A stretch of 47,327 nt of DNA, taken from a virus. The stretch is taken from the IMG/VR virus record IMGVR_UViG_3300046737_000121, positions 1 to 47,327 of that record. One strand, given 5' to 3'. This document shows, in pieces, positions 1 through 8,386 of this stretch; the first letter of the stretch is position 1, and every line of letters begins with the position of its first letter. Made by a program: the position numbers and the translations under genes. A model generated the notes under the pieces. The model was not told the DNA's origin. It ran no database searches and saw nothing but the letters and a program-made list of their open reading frames with translations.

Positions 1-127
1 GATTCCGGCAGGCTCGTCCGGTCGTTCGGGAAGAACCGCAGGGGGGTGTAGTCGTAGTCATGCTCGGTCCACTCGCCGGTGTCGAGGTCCAGAACGTACA
101 TAATATCACCGATCTGGAGCCGGTACT
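1..127. repeat. 127-bp direct repeat of the contig ends (left copy)
   Basis: These 127 bases are identical to bases 47201-47327. The repeat lies inside a coding sequence that reads straight through the join, and 127 is a common assembler k-mer length. The simplest reading is an overlap left when a circular or circularly permuted genome was opened, not a packaged terminal repeat. Confidence 0.95.
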
Positions 128-2528
128 GCCGCTCCTTCCGGTCAAGGATGCCGATTGCCGCCTCGAGGGTCGCCGTGGGCGTGTCGTGCAGATCCTCCCG
201 CCAGGTCGGGTTAATGACCGTGATATTCCCCAGCGTGAACCGGATAACAGCGTTGTAGTCGAGGAAATACAGCGCATCGTCGTAGGCTGCAAGGGAGAGC
301 GCCGAGGCAATTCCGTATCCCTTCGTCACCGAAATCGGCACGAACCCCAGCTGCGAGTCCTTCCGCAACACGATAATGCTCCTGCGCTTCAAGGCGCAGA
401 TATGCCGCGACAGGGGCGCTGCCACCACCAGCTCGTCCCCATCGTCGTACTCGAGGTTGATGGCGTGGAGCGCGTTGTTGGGGAATACGTCATTCTGGAA
501 CAACCCGTCACCGTGGATGGCCGCGGCGAACAGCTTATTCACGTAGAGGGTATCGTTCGATGCGTCCCGGACACCCGCGGCGTACATTCTGCCGTCGATC
601 ACCGTCAGCGTCGAGGCCCGGATAATGCCGTCATCGTCCGCGTCCCGGCCAATATCCTCGGTCACCAGGACAGAATTGTCCCACTCCGACACCGTGATGG
701 TGAAGGATGGATTTTCAGCCGTTTTATGGACCCCGAACGGAAATGTCCGCGTGTCGGAGATACCCAGCACATCGGCCAGGTCTATGTCCTTCACCTTGTA
801 GAACCGCACGTTGTCGTTCGAGAGGTAGATGCTCACCCGGTCGCACCGGCGCGAGAGGCCCCCGAGGCTCCGGTACACGGTGAACCTGATTTGGCTCTGA
901 ATCGTGAGCGTCAGGTTGTTGTTGGCCGTAATCGTGGACCCCCCGGTCACCCTGAACGCATCGTAGAGGATGGTTGTGGAACCGTCATCCATCCGGAGGG
1001 CGTATTTCATGTAATATGGTCCCGCCACCAGCCCGTTCGTCGTGTCCAGAAACTCGAACGTGTCCACCGCCACGAACGCCCCGTATTTCCAGACCTCCAG
1101 CGCCGCGGTGTCCAGAATCAACCCCTCCATCTCCCGGACCACCTGCGTGAAATCCCGGTTTTTCACCATGAGCGACACCGCCAGCGAGTCGTTCCCGCTG
1201 GTGAACCGAATCTCCGAGAGCAGGTTCGTCATCCAGCTCACAATGTCGTAGGGCAGATCGCGGGGGATGAAGCTCCGTTGCAGGAACAGAATGTCCCCGA
1301 CCCCGCGGGTCGGATATTCGGCCATGTTGTGCGGGACCTTCAGGAAGTATTTGGCCCCATCGTACCCGCAATCGGTCACCAGGTCGTAATTCTCCGCATC
1401 GGTGTACGCCTCGTACACGATCGTCCACCCCTTGAAATACTCGTCGTTGAACACGTCCCCGCCCGGATCAGCGGCGAGGAACCCGAACGGCGCAGCCCCC
1501 TCCGATATGTTGATCTGGTCGGGGCCTCCGGGCGTGACGTAGATGGTCAGCTCCACCAAGTCGAGGTAGAACGTCCGGGCCGCTGCATCGTAATTCTTGA
1601 CGTAAATGGCCACGGAGATGGTATCCGACAGGACGTAGGATGTACTCCAGAGGTCCGCAACCCCTCCGAAGTCCCGGCTCTCGTTTACGGTCCCCCAGAC
1701 GGTCGAGTCTGTTTTCGCCACCCCGACGAGGGAATCATTCTTGACGAGCTTGATTTCCTCGATATGGATTTCAGCCCCTGCGGTTCCCGCCTTGCCCCGA
1801 AGGTGGGCGCTGATACCGACAATCGTGGACCCTGCCGGCACAATATCCGACAACAGGACGTTCGGGGTGAGCTTCAGGTAATACGAGTTGGGTGTGGCTC
1901 CACCTGCGGCGGTGAGGGTGACCACCGCATTGATGCCATCCTCGAAGGCCGTGAAGGCCCCAGGGTCCGCTGCCGGCGAACCGTCCGCGCCCCAGGTGGC
2001 CCCGCTCCCGGCGATGACGTTGGTGAGGTAGCGCGGTCCGGGTTGGAGCGCGATACCGCTGGCAGATGCCGACCCGAGAGAGGTTATTTCAAAGACGAAC
2101 TGCTCGGTCAGCTCTATCCACGAATCCACCCAGGCAGAGCCATCCCAATACGGTCGCGCCCAGACCCCCATCCGGTCCACGTGCTGCGTCACCGTGGTCC
2201 ATCCCGTTTTCCGGTATGTCCCCACCACCACCGTGACGTTCTGCCCGCCGTGGTCCGGACACCAGAAATTGCGCCCGTCCTTCCAAACGAGGGTCTGCAT
2301 CTTGTGAATCGCCGCGGGGAGGTAATTCGGCGCGGAGGGGTGGAAGTTGGGGAGGTTGATACCGCCCACATCGTCGAACTTCGGCAGCAGCCCCGGTTTC
2401 AGCATGAGCGCCCCGAGAATCCGGTTCAGCACCAGGTTCCTCGAGGTCCGCGCCGTCATCATCGGCGGGTTGACCACCGAGGTGACTTTCCCGCGATACG
2501 CGGGGATTTGGATGCTACTGTTCGGCAC
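1..2528 (-). CDS. tail nozzle (tubular protein B)-like structural protein, N-terminal 842 codons
   Basis: The reading frame is open to base 1 and continues through the join into 46798-47327, giving about 976 residues in all. The best guess for the start is a GTG at 2528 that overlaps the previous stop codon; an ATG at 2462 is the alternative, and neither has a clear ribosome site. The first part is rich in beta-strand-like sequence with a middle section that reads like a carbohydrate-binding or immunoglobulin-like fold. The last third, with short repeats such as ALYFLDYNAVIRFTLG and DIMYVLDLDTGEWTEH, reads like beta-propeller blades. Large propeller proteins form the nozzle of T7 (gp12) and the P22 gp10 plug. 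The gene follows three adaptor-type genes and precedes the fibre, which fits. I recognise no family by sequence, so the role is inferred from fold impression and position. Confidence 0.6.
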   Translation of the reverse strand, partial: MPNSSIQIPAYRGKVTSVVNPPMMTARTSRNLVLNRILGALMLKPGLLPKFDDVGGINLPNFHPSAPNYLPAAIHKMQTLVWKDGRNFWCPDHGGQNVTVVVGTYRKTGWTTVTQHVDRMGVWARPYWDGSAWVDSWIELTEQFVFEITSLGSASASGIALQPGPRYLTNVIAGSGATWGADGSPAADPGAFTAFEDGINAVVTLTAAGGATPNSYYLKLTPNVLLSDIVPAGSTIVGISAHLRGKAGTAGAEIHIEEIKLVKNDSLVGVAKTDSTVWGTVNESRDFGGVADLWSTSYVLSDTISVAIYVKNYDAAARTFYLDLVELTIYVTPGGPDQINISEGAAPFGFLAADPGGDVFNDEYFKGWTIVYEAYTDAENYDLVTDCGYDGAKYFLKVPHNMAEYPTRGVGDILFLQRSFIPRDLPYDIVSWMTNLLSEIRFTSGNDSLAVSLMVKNRDFTQVVREMEGLILDTAALEVWKYGAFVAVDTFEFLDTTNGLVAGPYYMKYALRMDDGSTTILYDAFRVTGGSTITANNNLTLTIQSQIRFTVYRSLGGLSRRCDRVSIYLSNDNVRFYKVKDIDLADVLGISDTRTFPFGVHKTAENPSFTITVSEWDNSVLVTEDIGRDADDDGIIRASTLTVIDGRMYAAGVRDASNDTLYVNKLFAAAIHGDGLFQNDVFPNNALHAINLEYDDGDELVVAAPLSRHICALKRRSIIVLRKDSQLGFVPISVTKGYGIASALSLAAYDDALYFLDYNAVIRFTLGNITVINPTWREDLHDTPTATLEAAIGILDRKERQYRLQIGDIMYVLDLDTGEWTEHDYDYTPLRFFPNDRTSLPE

Positions 2529-3396
2529 GTGTCAACGGCTGCGCTTGGCCCTGGCCGTGGCGGCTGTACATGGCCGATACTTGGCCGATCAGCTCCACCG
2601 CGTACTCCGGGGGGAGAAGAATCTGGTCGTTTTGCGTGTCGTTGCTGTATGGATTGGGTTTGGTGCGGATTTCCGCGGTGACTACCCCGAGCGCCGGCGC
2701 GGAGCTTCCGAGGAAGAAGTAGAGCGTGTCGCCGGCCTGACGGTAGGCCACCCGCGACACCATCGAAGGTCGCAGCGGGAGGGCGTTGAAACCGTCCGCG
2801 TCCGGCACGAAATCGAACGTCCCCTGTCCGGGCCGCGTCACGGAGTCCTTGACCGAAATCACGCGGTCGAAATAGAAGGCCGAGAGGGAGGCCGATTGGA
2901 GCGCCTGCGAGCGCATCACTTGGACAATCACCGCATCGGAAAGCGGATTGTAGGTGTCCGCGAAACCGGTGGGGGCGATCAGCTCAATCTCCGCTGTCGC
3001 GCCTCCCTTGACCACCCGAAACAGCAGGTGACCCACACCAACCGTCAGCCCAGCGGCCCGCATGAACGTCACCGCAAGAATCGCCCCGGTCTGGAACGTC
3101 CCAGAGCTGCGGGTGATGGAAGTTTCAGAGAAGGCGGTAATGAGGTACGGACCGGCATAAATGACCGTTGTTCCTGGAACCACTCCCGGTCCGGTGGCGA
3201 GAAGCTCCGTATCGGAGGACACCGAGAGGGTCACGCTCGATTGGTAGAACGGGTCGGCCTGGAGCTTCTTCCAGAGGTCCATGAGCGCCACCGTCACGTA
3301 CTGCTGGCGCATCTCCGGGAGGATTTCGACCGAACGGATGCCTGCCGCACGTGCGGCCATATCGTCGAGCTGGCGGTATGTGAGGTTCGTTTTCAT
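2515..3396 (-). CDS. head-tail adaptor-like structural protein
   Basis: 293 residues in the late operon, between a 196-residue unknown and the nozzle-like gene, overlapping both by a few bases. The N terminus is helical (LTYRQLDDMAARAAGIRS then EMRQQYVTVALMDLWKKL). A long beta-rich middle follows. The protein ends with PPEYAVELIGQVSAMYSRH, the kind of proline-start helix that closes many phage adaptor or tubular A proteins. That ending and the position before the nozzle suggest a connector between portal and tail. No diagnostic motif is visible, so an accessory tail protein remains possible. Confidence 0.5.
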   Translation of the reverse strand: MKTNLTYRQLDDMAARAAGIRSVEILPEMRQQYVTVALMDLWKKLQADPFYQSSVTLSVSSDTELLATGPGVVPGTTVIYAGPYLITAFSETSITRSSGTFQTGAILAVTFMRAAGLTVGVGHLLFRVVKGGATAEIELIAPTGFADTYNPLSDAVIVQVMRSQALQSASLSAFYFDRVISVKDSVTRPGQGTFDFVPDADGFNALPLRPSMVSRVAYRQAGDTLYFFLGSSAPALGVVTAEIRTKPNPYSNDTQNDQILLPPEYAVELIGQVSAMYSRHGQGQAQPLTRAEQ

Positions 3397-3983
3397 GTGG
3401 CGAGGTTCCCAGCACCGTCACGGATGGCCCGCTGGACCATCTTGTCCCGGATGGTCGCATCCCAATACGGGTGGAGCGATACGTCTGTGGCGTTTGCCAC
3501 CGTCAGGTCCACGTGATTGATGACCATGAGCGCCTGCACCTCCGTGGCCGCTGCCGCTGGTGAAATGATGAGGTCCGTCCCCAGCTCGTAGAACACGGGC
3601 CGGTCGGTCGAGGCCTGGAGCATCGTGTCCCGGTCGGTTTCCAGAAGGTGAATGTCCCCCGGCAACACGCGGGTGAATATCTTGCCGTTCGCGGTGTCCT
3701 TCAGGGAGATGATGAACTGCGCCGTGGTCGGCCTTGCACCCACTCCGAGGGTGATGGTGATGGGGGAGGACCGCTGGAGGTACTGCGGTATCTTCTCCAG
3801 CCCCGGGTCCTTCAGGGCAATCATCTCCGCGAGGATGTCCCGGATGGCATCGTTCTCGTACACGACGAGCAGGGCCGAGAGATACCGCTTGTTGGCATCG
3901 TCGGAGGCCGCGGCGCTCGTCCGGGCGTCCTGGAGCCTGCGGGCCGCGGCGAGGATGTTGGCATCGAATCGGGGGCTTGGCAT
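3393..3983 (-). CDS. tail or connector protein of unknown family
   Basis: 196 residues. It begins with a helical stretch (ANILAAARRLQDARTSAAASDDANKRYLSALLVVYENDAIRD is the region, residues 8-50) and continues with a beta-rich core. It ends in a helix containing HPYWDATIRDKMVQRAIRD. Its stop overlaps the start of the next gene in an ATGA and it begins two bases after the adaptor stop. I do not recognise the family. Position among adaptor, nozzle and fibre genes suggests a virion part, perhaps a second connector ring. Confidence 0.55.
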   Translation of the reverse strand: MPSPRFDANILAAARRLQDARTSAAASDDANKRYLSALLVVYENDAIRDILAEMIALKDPGLEKIPQYLQRSSPITITLGVGARPTTAQFIISLKDTANGKIFTRVLPGDIHLLETDRDTMLQASTDRPVFYELGTDLIISPAAAATEVQALMVINHVDLTVANATDVSLHPYWDATIRDKMVQRAIRDGAGNLAT

Positions 3984-3984
3984 A

Positions 3985-4608
3985 TCAGTACCCCAGCACG
4001 TCTGTCGTGTGCTTCGTTTCGATGGGGGCGGTCGTGGTCGTGACCGTGTGGCTGATCTTCTCGTCGAGCTTCATTTCGTACAGGGGGGTGTTGTCGCCCA
4101 CCACGCGGGCCACCAAACCCTCCACCAGCACCGGATCCCATCCCGCATCGACCGAGGGGTCTGCGCCGAGGGCGGTGGGGGCCGGCAGGGCCGCGTAGTA
4201 GATCGTGACCGTTTCGACGGCCTGCGGTATCGGGTAGAGGTCCACGTACACCTTCCACGCGAATGCGTAGAGGGGGTGGGGCCAGATGATGCACCGGTTC
4301 TTCAGGTCCGTCCAGGCCGGCACACCCTCCACGAACTTCAGGCAGGCCTTTCCGTCCCCCGCTTTCCACCGTGGCGGGACTTCTGCGCCCAGCAGCTTGT
4401 AGATCGGATACCCCAGCGAGTACACGCTTTGACCGGGGATGAGGGTGAGCGGGGTCCGCTCCTGGATGGCGAGGCCGCGTTCGCACACCTCCCGCTCCAC
4501 GCCAGAGAGCAGGGCCAGAAGCTCCTGGGCCTGGATTTCCTTCTGCGCGAGGTCTTTGATGCGCCGCTGGGCCTGTTCAATGATCTGGTCCACCCTTCCG
4601 AGGCTCAT
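3985..4608 (-). CDS. phage adaptor protein (T7 gp11 / P22 gp4 type), candidate
   Basis: 207 residues, within the range for adaptor rings that attach below the portal of podoviruses. The N-terminal helices (RVDQIIEQAQRRIKDLAQKE, then GVEREVCERGLAIQE) lead into LTLIPGQSVYSLGYPIYKLL. That pattern, a helix followed by a threonine-rich strand with GQ-x(2)-Y-x-L, is what I associate with phage adaptor proteins. The second half has the usual strand-loop-helix ending with WDPVLVEGLVARVVGDNTPL. It starts four bases inside the end of the preceding gene. Adaptor is the best call, from pattern memory rather than a search. Confidence 0.6.
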   Translation of the reverse strand: MSLGRVDQIIEQAQRRIKDLAQKEIQAQELLALLSGVEREVCERGLAIQERTPLTLIPGQSVYSLGYPIYKLLGAEVPPRWKAGDGKACLKFVEGVPAWTDLKNRCIIWPHPLYAFAWKVYVDLYPIPQAVETVTIYYAALPAPTALGADPSVDAGWDPVLVEGLVARVVGDNTPLYEMKLDEKISHTVTTTTAPIETKHTTDVLGY

Positions 4609-5072
4609 ATCAGGTCTGCCTCAACGAGCTTCTGCCGCAGTTGTTCCTCCGTGGCGAAATCGGGACTCCCGGCCTCGGTCGCCTTCACCTTCGCCACCGC
4701 AAGGCTCTCGTAGGGGTTCGGGACGCTCATCACCGACCCGCTCATCGTGGTCACGCGGTCCGGGTTGGCCTCGTACCAGATGGCCAGCCTCGTCGTGGAC
4801 AGGTAGGGGTACGCGCTCTCCAGGGTGAATACGTAGAGGTTGTTCCCTTCGACGCAATACGCCCCCTCCACCACGTTGTCCGCGTCGAACGGCATGGCGA
4901 AAATGTCCGATTTCGTGGAGGGTTCCGTCATCTGGAGCAGGGTCGCGTTGTTGAATTGCAGGTCCACCCCGAGGATGCTCCGGTAATGCAGCGTGGAGAT
5001 GCTGAACAGCACCACGTTCCCGTAGGGACCGTCCACTACCTGCGAGCCATCGGTGATTTCGTTTCCGAACAT
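4605..5072 (-). CDS. late-operon protein of unknown function
   Basis: 155 residues with a clear ribosome site (AAGGAG) nine bases before the ATG. It is mostly beta-rich (VVLFSISTLHYRSILGVDLQ, NLYVFTLESAYPYL) with a short charged helix at the end (ATEEQLRQKLVEADL). Its stop overlaps the adaptor gene start. No signal peptide or membrane segment. It lies between the exported GH18 enzyme and the adaptor, so a small structural protein is likely; I do not recognise the family. Confidence 0.5.
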   Translation of the reverse strand: MFGNEITDGSQVVDGPYGNVVLFSISTLHYRSILGVDLQFNNATLLQMTEPSTKSDIFAMPFDADNVVEGAYCVEGNNLYVFTLESAYPYLSTTRLAIWYEANPDRVTTMSGSVMSVPNPYESLAVAKVKATEAGSPDFATEEQLRQKLVEADLI

Positions 5073-5082
5073 GGTCAGCTCC

Positions 5083-6555
5083 TTATGGTTTCGGTGGAGG
5101 TTTCTCGACCGTGAACGTGACTGTCCCGCTCACACTCGTTGCAGGGACCGGAAGCGTGACCCCTCCGGTGACGGTGTTGGGGGTCGCTTGGAGAGCGCCG
5201 TTCCATCCGTTTTTGTACCCCTGATCGTAGAACCGTTTGGCCATCCCCGCGGTATCGCAGGTCACCACCGGAGGGGGGAAATCCGGACAGCCGTTGTTCG
5301 AGGCTGGTCCGGGCTGATTTTTGCAGCTGTCCTTCACGTCCGGTACACCATCTCCATCGGTGTCGATCGCTGGGGGCGGACTACTCCCGCGGGCGAACAC
5401 CCGTTCGATCATCCGAGCATGCCAATACCGCCCACCAGGAGGGGGGAAGTCGGTCGCGGACACCTCGCTGCCGAGGTTCCACCAGCACACCCCGCCGAGC
5501 TTCATGCTGTCCACCACCTTGCGGGTCGCAATCATCCCGGAATCGCGGTCCGGCAGGGCCACGAACGTCCAGAGGTTCGACCCCAGCCTGAACCAATAAG
5601 CCTGCGCGATCTGGTCAAAGTAGATTTCATTCCCAGGAACCGTGGAGAACTCATCCCACCAATCCGCGAAATCATCGTCCCCGCCGCTGGATGGACCGTT
5701 CAGGGCCTGCCGGATGGTCGAGGCGTTGAGCCACTCCCCGCCGTTGAAATCCACGCCCACATTGATCTTGTTCATGGGCCACCCACCGTCCCGGACCCGG
5801 ATGGCCATGCGCTGCATGCTGGGCGCGATTGCATTGACCCCTGATACACAACACGAATCGGTGGCCCCCCCGGTCCCGTCCCAATTCTTGTACGATTTCG
5901 GGCTGTTGTCGAAGGTCACGCGGCCCCAGCTCGTCCCGTTGTAGTCGTAGCACATTAGGTTGAGGAACGCCACCTTGCTCTTGATCGTCGCCGTGGCCCA
6001 TTTGATCGCGTTCGGAACCCCTGCGGTCATCACGATGTACGGGCGCTCGGTCGCGTGAAGCCCCTGCCAGCGCTTCTGGAGCGAATCGTTGAGCGCCGTT
6101 AGGAATTGCGCCATCGAAGTCGTGTTGTAGCTGTTGCTCTCGAAATCAAACTCGAAGAAGTCCATGCGGTTCTGGTCGAAGTACACCAGATACTTGGAAA
6201 TCCACGGCCCTTGTGTCGCGGCCCCGCCGTTGACCATCGTGACCAGCGAACCGTCACCGGAGCCGCCGAGGGTGATGCCTGCGGCGACACCCTTGCCGTG
6301 GGCGTAGGCCGTGGCCGGACCGTACTGATTCACGTAATAGCTCTGCGGAGGGGTGTTCCCGTTGGCCGCGAATATCCCCACGTGCGTGGTCGCCTTCCAG
6401 GGCAGGCTGTCGGCCGGCACGTCCCCCGCGGTGTACGGCAGCGGCCATTTCGTATCGTCGTAGGTCAGCCACACGTAGCTGATGCCGGTGTACTGCCCGA
6501 AGGCCGTTGAGGCCAGCAGGAGCAACAATATCAGAATCCGCTTAATCGTTCGCAT
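5083..6555 (-). CDS. exported GH18-family glycoside hydrolase with TSP3 calcium repeat
   Basis: 490 residues. Residues 1-20 are a Sec signal peptide (charged MRTIKR, then a run of Leu, ending STAFG before Gln). The catalytic signature of family 18 glycosidases, D-x-x-D-x-D-x-E, appears as D132-F-F-E135-F-D137-F-E139, with Glu in place of the second Asp. The acid Glu139 and Asp137 are present. The second family motif is MCYDYNG at 201-207, and a Trp-rich strand GGVCWWNLG lies near 355. Family members cleave beta-1,4-linked N-acetylglucosamine in chitin, glycoproteins or peptidoglycan. Residues about 397-424 form a thrombospondin-type-3 repeat (DTDGDGVPD), common in Bacteroidota surface proteins. 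The start has AGGAGG seven bases upstream and overlaps the preceding gene. It may be a secreted lysin or a surface-glycan enzyme; I cannot tell which. Confidence 0.8.
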   Translation of the reverse strand: MRTIKRILILLLLLASTAFGQYTGISYVWLTYDDTKWPLPYTAGDVPADSLPWKATTHVGIFAANGNTPPQSYYVNQYGPATAYAHGKGVAAGITLGGSGDGSLVTMVNGGAATQGPWISKYLVYFDQNRMDFFEFDFESNSYNTTSMAQFLTALNDSLQKRWQGLHATERPYIVMTAGVPNAIKWATATIKSKVAFLNLMCYDYNGTSWGRVTFDNSPKSYKNWDGTGGATDSCCVSGVNAIAPSMQRMAIRVRDGGWPMNKINVGVDFNGGEWLNASTIRQALNGPSSGGDDDFADWWDEFSTVPGNEIYFDQIAQAYWFRLGSNLWTFVALPDRDSGMIATRKVVDSMKLGGVCWWNLGSEVSATDFPPPGGRYWHARMIERVFARGSSPPPAIDTDGDGVPDVKDSCKNQPGPASNNGCPDFPPPVVTCDTAGMAKRFYDQGYKNGWNGALQATPNTVTGGVTLPVPATSVSGTVTFTVEKPPPKP

Positions 6556-7471
6556 CGGTCGCCTCCTGGGTGACGGTGAGCTGGGTGAGATAACCGATAC
6601 CGGGGTTGACGCAGCTCAACCGCACACCTACCTTCACCGGTGGCGATTGGGCTACGGGTGTGCCGCTCGATATTGCATAACTCAATTCCACCTCCGGGGC
6701 CAGAATGTCCAGATGGGTAATATTGGTTCCGGTCGCTGAATCAACCGGCACATCGTCCACCAAGAGCGTCACTTTCCACGCCCGGACGTTGCTCGAGGTC
6801 AGGGCAAACGCCGTGACCCGGATGAACCGGTTTTCTGCGCGTGGGCGGATGTAGCGCTCCATGATGATGTTCCCAGCCGTCTGGTTCGTCCGGAAGGTAT
6901 CAGGTCCGGGGACCGAGCTGTTCAGGGCCGTGTCGGCCACCCCACCCGCGGAGTAGATGAGGTAGCTCGTCACGGGTCGAACCTGCGCGATCAGCTTTGC
7001 CCGTATGAGCGAGGAATCGGCCACCGTCCCCACCGGGGTTCCGGGTTTCAGCTTCGTCCGGCCTCCGGTCGTGTCCACCAGAAGCGCCTGCCCGTGGATC
7101 AGCCCCGCCAGGGAGGCAGAATCCAAGTACACTCCGGCCACCTTGATACCTTTCGCCGCCCGCAGCGAGTCGAGGTTCAGATTGAGCGCCCGTTTCAGCG
7201 TGTGCCGTCCCGCGGTCGTGTCGGCCACCAGCGCCTCTCCGGCCTCGAGGCCTGCGAGGCTGGCAGAGTCGATGTACCAACCCGCCACGTACAACCCCTT
7301 CAGGTTGTAGCCGGTGTCCACCATGATCGTCTGGTACTGCGGATTGCGCCGGTCCCGCGCCGGCTGGGTGTCCGCGTTGTTGCAGCTCGAGCCCCACGCC
7401 ATCAGCACCAGCGCGAGGGGGAGCATGCCGAACGCGAGGGGAAGCATGTCACCGTTGAAAAATCGTTTCAT
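6542..7471 (-). CDS. exported, lipoprotein-like protein with two internal repeats
   Basis: 309 residues. A hydrophobic N terminus (LPLALVLMAWGSSC, Cys near residue 30) looks like a lipoprotein signal, but the lipobox (G-S-S-C) is poor, so lipid attachment is uncertain. Two copies of a block of about 38 residues follow. The first contains VAGWYIDSASLAGLEAGEAL and the second VAGVYLDSASLAGLIHGQAL, at about residues 60-97 and 107-144. The C-terminal half is beta-rich. It overlaps the GH18 gene by 14 bases, implying co-expression, and has an AAGGA ribosome site. Function unknown. The repeat resembles the Asp-Ser-Ala-rich segments in this phage's own tail fibre. Confidence 0.6.
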   Translation of the reverse strand: MKRFFNGDMLPLAFGMLPLALVLMAWGSSCNNADTQPARDRRNPQYQTIMVDTGYNLKGLYVAGWYIDSASLAGLEAGEALVADTTAGRHTLKRALNLNLDSLRAAKGIKVAGVYLDSASLAGLIHGQALLVDTTGGRTKLKPGTPVGTVADSSLIRAKLIAQVRPVTSYLIYSAGGVADTALNSSVPGPDTFRTNQTAGNIIMERYIRPRAENRFIRVTAFALTSSNVRAWKVTLLVDDVPVDSATGTNITHLDILAPEVELSYAISSGTPVAQSPPVKVGVRLSCVNPGIGYLTQLTVTQEATDAND

Positions 7472-7480
7472 GGTGGTCCT

Positions 7481-7894
7481 TTAGATGTTCGGAATTGCCG
7501 TGTAATACACGGTCGTGCCATCGGCCAGGGGATGCGCCGTGAACCCGGAAGCGTCCTGCTCGATCAGCGGAGCGTCCACGTTCAGGCCGGTATCCGACCA
7601 CACCATCAGGGTGTAATCCCCCACGATGGGGCCGCCGTCGAAGTCGATCCGCGTCCCTGCCGCATCGGCCACCGCGTTGCCTCCGCGCCAATTCGCCGGC
7701 GTGAACACCGTCAGGACCGCGCCGTCATGGGTGGAGGCCCGGAAGTCGGTCAGCCCCTTGTCGTGCATCCGGTCCGCAATCCACTGATACGCGGCGTTGA
7801 GCTTGGCCATCTTCTCCGCGTCGGTCAGGGCGTTGAAGGCGCTCCCGATCTGGATGGCCACCGAGCTGTTCAGGATGTTCGAGAGTATCGGCAT
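7481..7894 (-). CDS. late-operon protein of unknown function
   Basis: 137 residues, no signal peptide. It has an N-terminal helix region (SNILNSSVAIQIGSAFNALT, then EKMAKLNAAYQWIADRMHD) followed by strands. The start is preceded by GGGAGGGA. It sits among genes for exported proteins downstream of the capsid gene, and its second half (TTVYYTAIPNI at the end) reads like a virion-surface domain. A decoration or fibre-associated protein is possible, but I do not recognise the family. Confidence 0.45.
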   Translation of the reverse strand: MPILSNILNSSVAIQIGSAFNALTDAEKMAKLNAAYQWIADRMHDKGLTDFRASTHDGAVLTVFTPANWRGGNAVADAAGTRIDFDGGPIVGDYTLMVWSDTGLNVDAPLIEQDASGFTAHPLADGTTVYYTAIPNI

Positions 7895-7903
7895 GGTCCC
7901 TCC

Positions 7904-8242
7904 CTACCTCAAGACGGTACACCGGTACACGGCGGTCGAGCTGCCCGTTTTGAACCGGAGAAAGCGCCTGTTGACGAGCGCGTCGATGGTCAGGGCGCTG
8001 GAGATGGGGATGGTGAAGTACCTCCCGGCCACCGTGTCGTTCTCGAGGGCCACGATCAGCGGGATGCTCCCGCTTGTATTCGTGATGATGACCCGCTTTA
8101 TCAGCGTCTTGGACCCGATGAATGTGCTGTCCCACGTCACGCTGGCCGTCTTGGTCGTTTCTGCGGCCTCCGTCACGTGTATCTGGGCGCTCGAGAGCGA
8201 TACCAGCAGGAAGGTCAGCGCGGCGAGGATAATGAGCTTCAT
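7904..8242 (-). CDS. small exported protein of unknown function
   Basis: 112 residues. It begins with a textbook signal peptide (MKLIILAALTFLLVSLSSAQ, cleavage expected after Ala19). The mature part of about 93 residues is beta-rich (KTASVTWDSTFIGSKTLIKR, RVIITNTSGS) and looks like a single immunoglobulin-like or beta-sandwich domain. It is the first gene after the structured gap at 8243-8386 and has an AAGGGA ribosome site. The signal is unexpected for a gene in a virion operon. Confidence 0.55.
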   Translation of the reverse strand: MKLIILAALTFLLVSLSSAQIHVTEAAETTKTASVTWDSTFIGSKTLIKRVIITNTSGSIPLIVALENDTVAGRYFTIPISSALTIDALVNRRFLRFKTGSSTAVYRCTVLR

Positions 8243-8258
8243 GGAGCGTCCCTTTCGT

Positions 8259-8300
8259 GTGATAAATCTGAATTATTACGTGATAAATCTGTTTTATCTG
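8259..8300 (-). promoter_or_regulatory. candidate operator/promoter: repeated GATAAATCTG boxes
   Basis: An AT-rich island in a GC-rich genome. On the plus strand GTGATAAATCTG occurs at 8259-8270 and again at 8280-8291. The copies are 21 bases apart, about two helical turns, so both lie on one face of the DNA. The second copy also forms a dyad with TTTATC at 8293-8298. The arrangement is that of a transcription-factor binding site just upstream of the small exported-protein gene. On the minus strand the stretch between the boxes contains TAATAAT, a possible -10-like element. Confidence 0.4.
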
Positions 8301-8315
8301 GTGAATCCCCGTGTT

Positions 8316-8374
8316 CGCGGGACCGGCCAGGTGACGGGTCCGGATGAGCTACCGGCCTGGTAGGCGGTCCCGCG
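8316..8374 (-). other. long GC-rich stem-loop in an intergenic gap
   Basis: Bases 8316-8324 (CGCGGGACC) pair with 8366-8374. Inside, CCAGG (8327-8331) pairs with 8356-8360 and CCGG (8340-8343) with 8352-8355. No T run follows on either strand, so this is not an ordinary terminator. It lies directly after the stop of the preceding late gene and before the repeated operator-like boxes. It could stabilise or process the capsid-region messenger. Confidence 0.45.
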
Positions 8375-8386
8375 GTGGGGAATGTC

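Noticed and set aside
60-2681. Long plus-strand ORF of 873 codons
   Set aside because: It is the antisense shadow of the nozzle-like gene; the sequence is Arg/Pro/Val/His-rich with no fold-like pattern, as in other GC-rich shadow frames.
8316-8374. tRNA-like structure in the 8243-8386 gap
   Set aside because: It has a paired acceptor-like stem but no T-loop consensus, no anticodon arm of proper size and no D-loop pattern.
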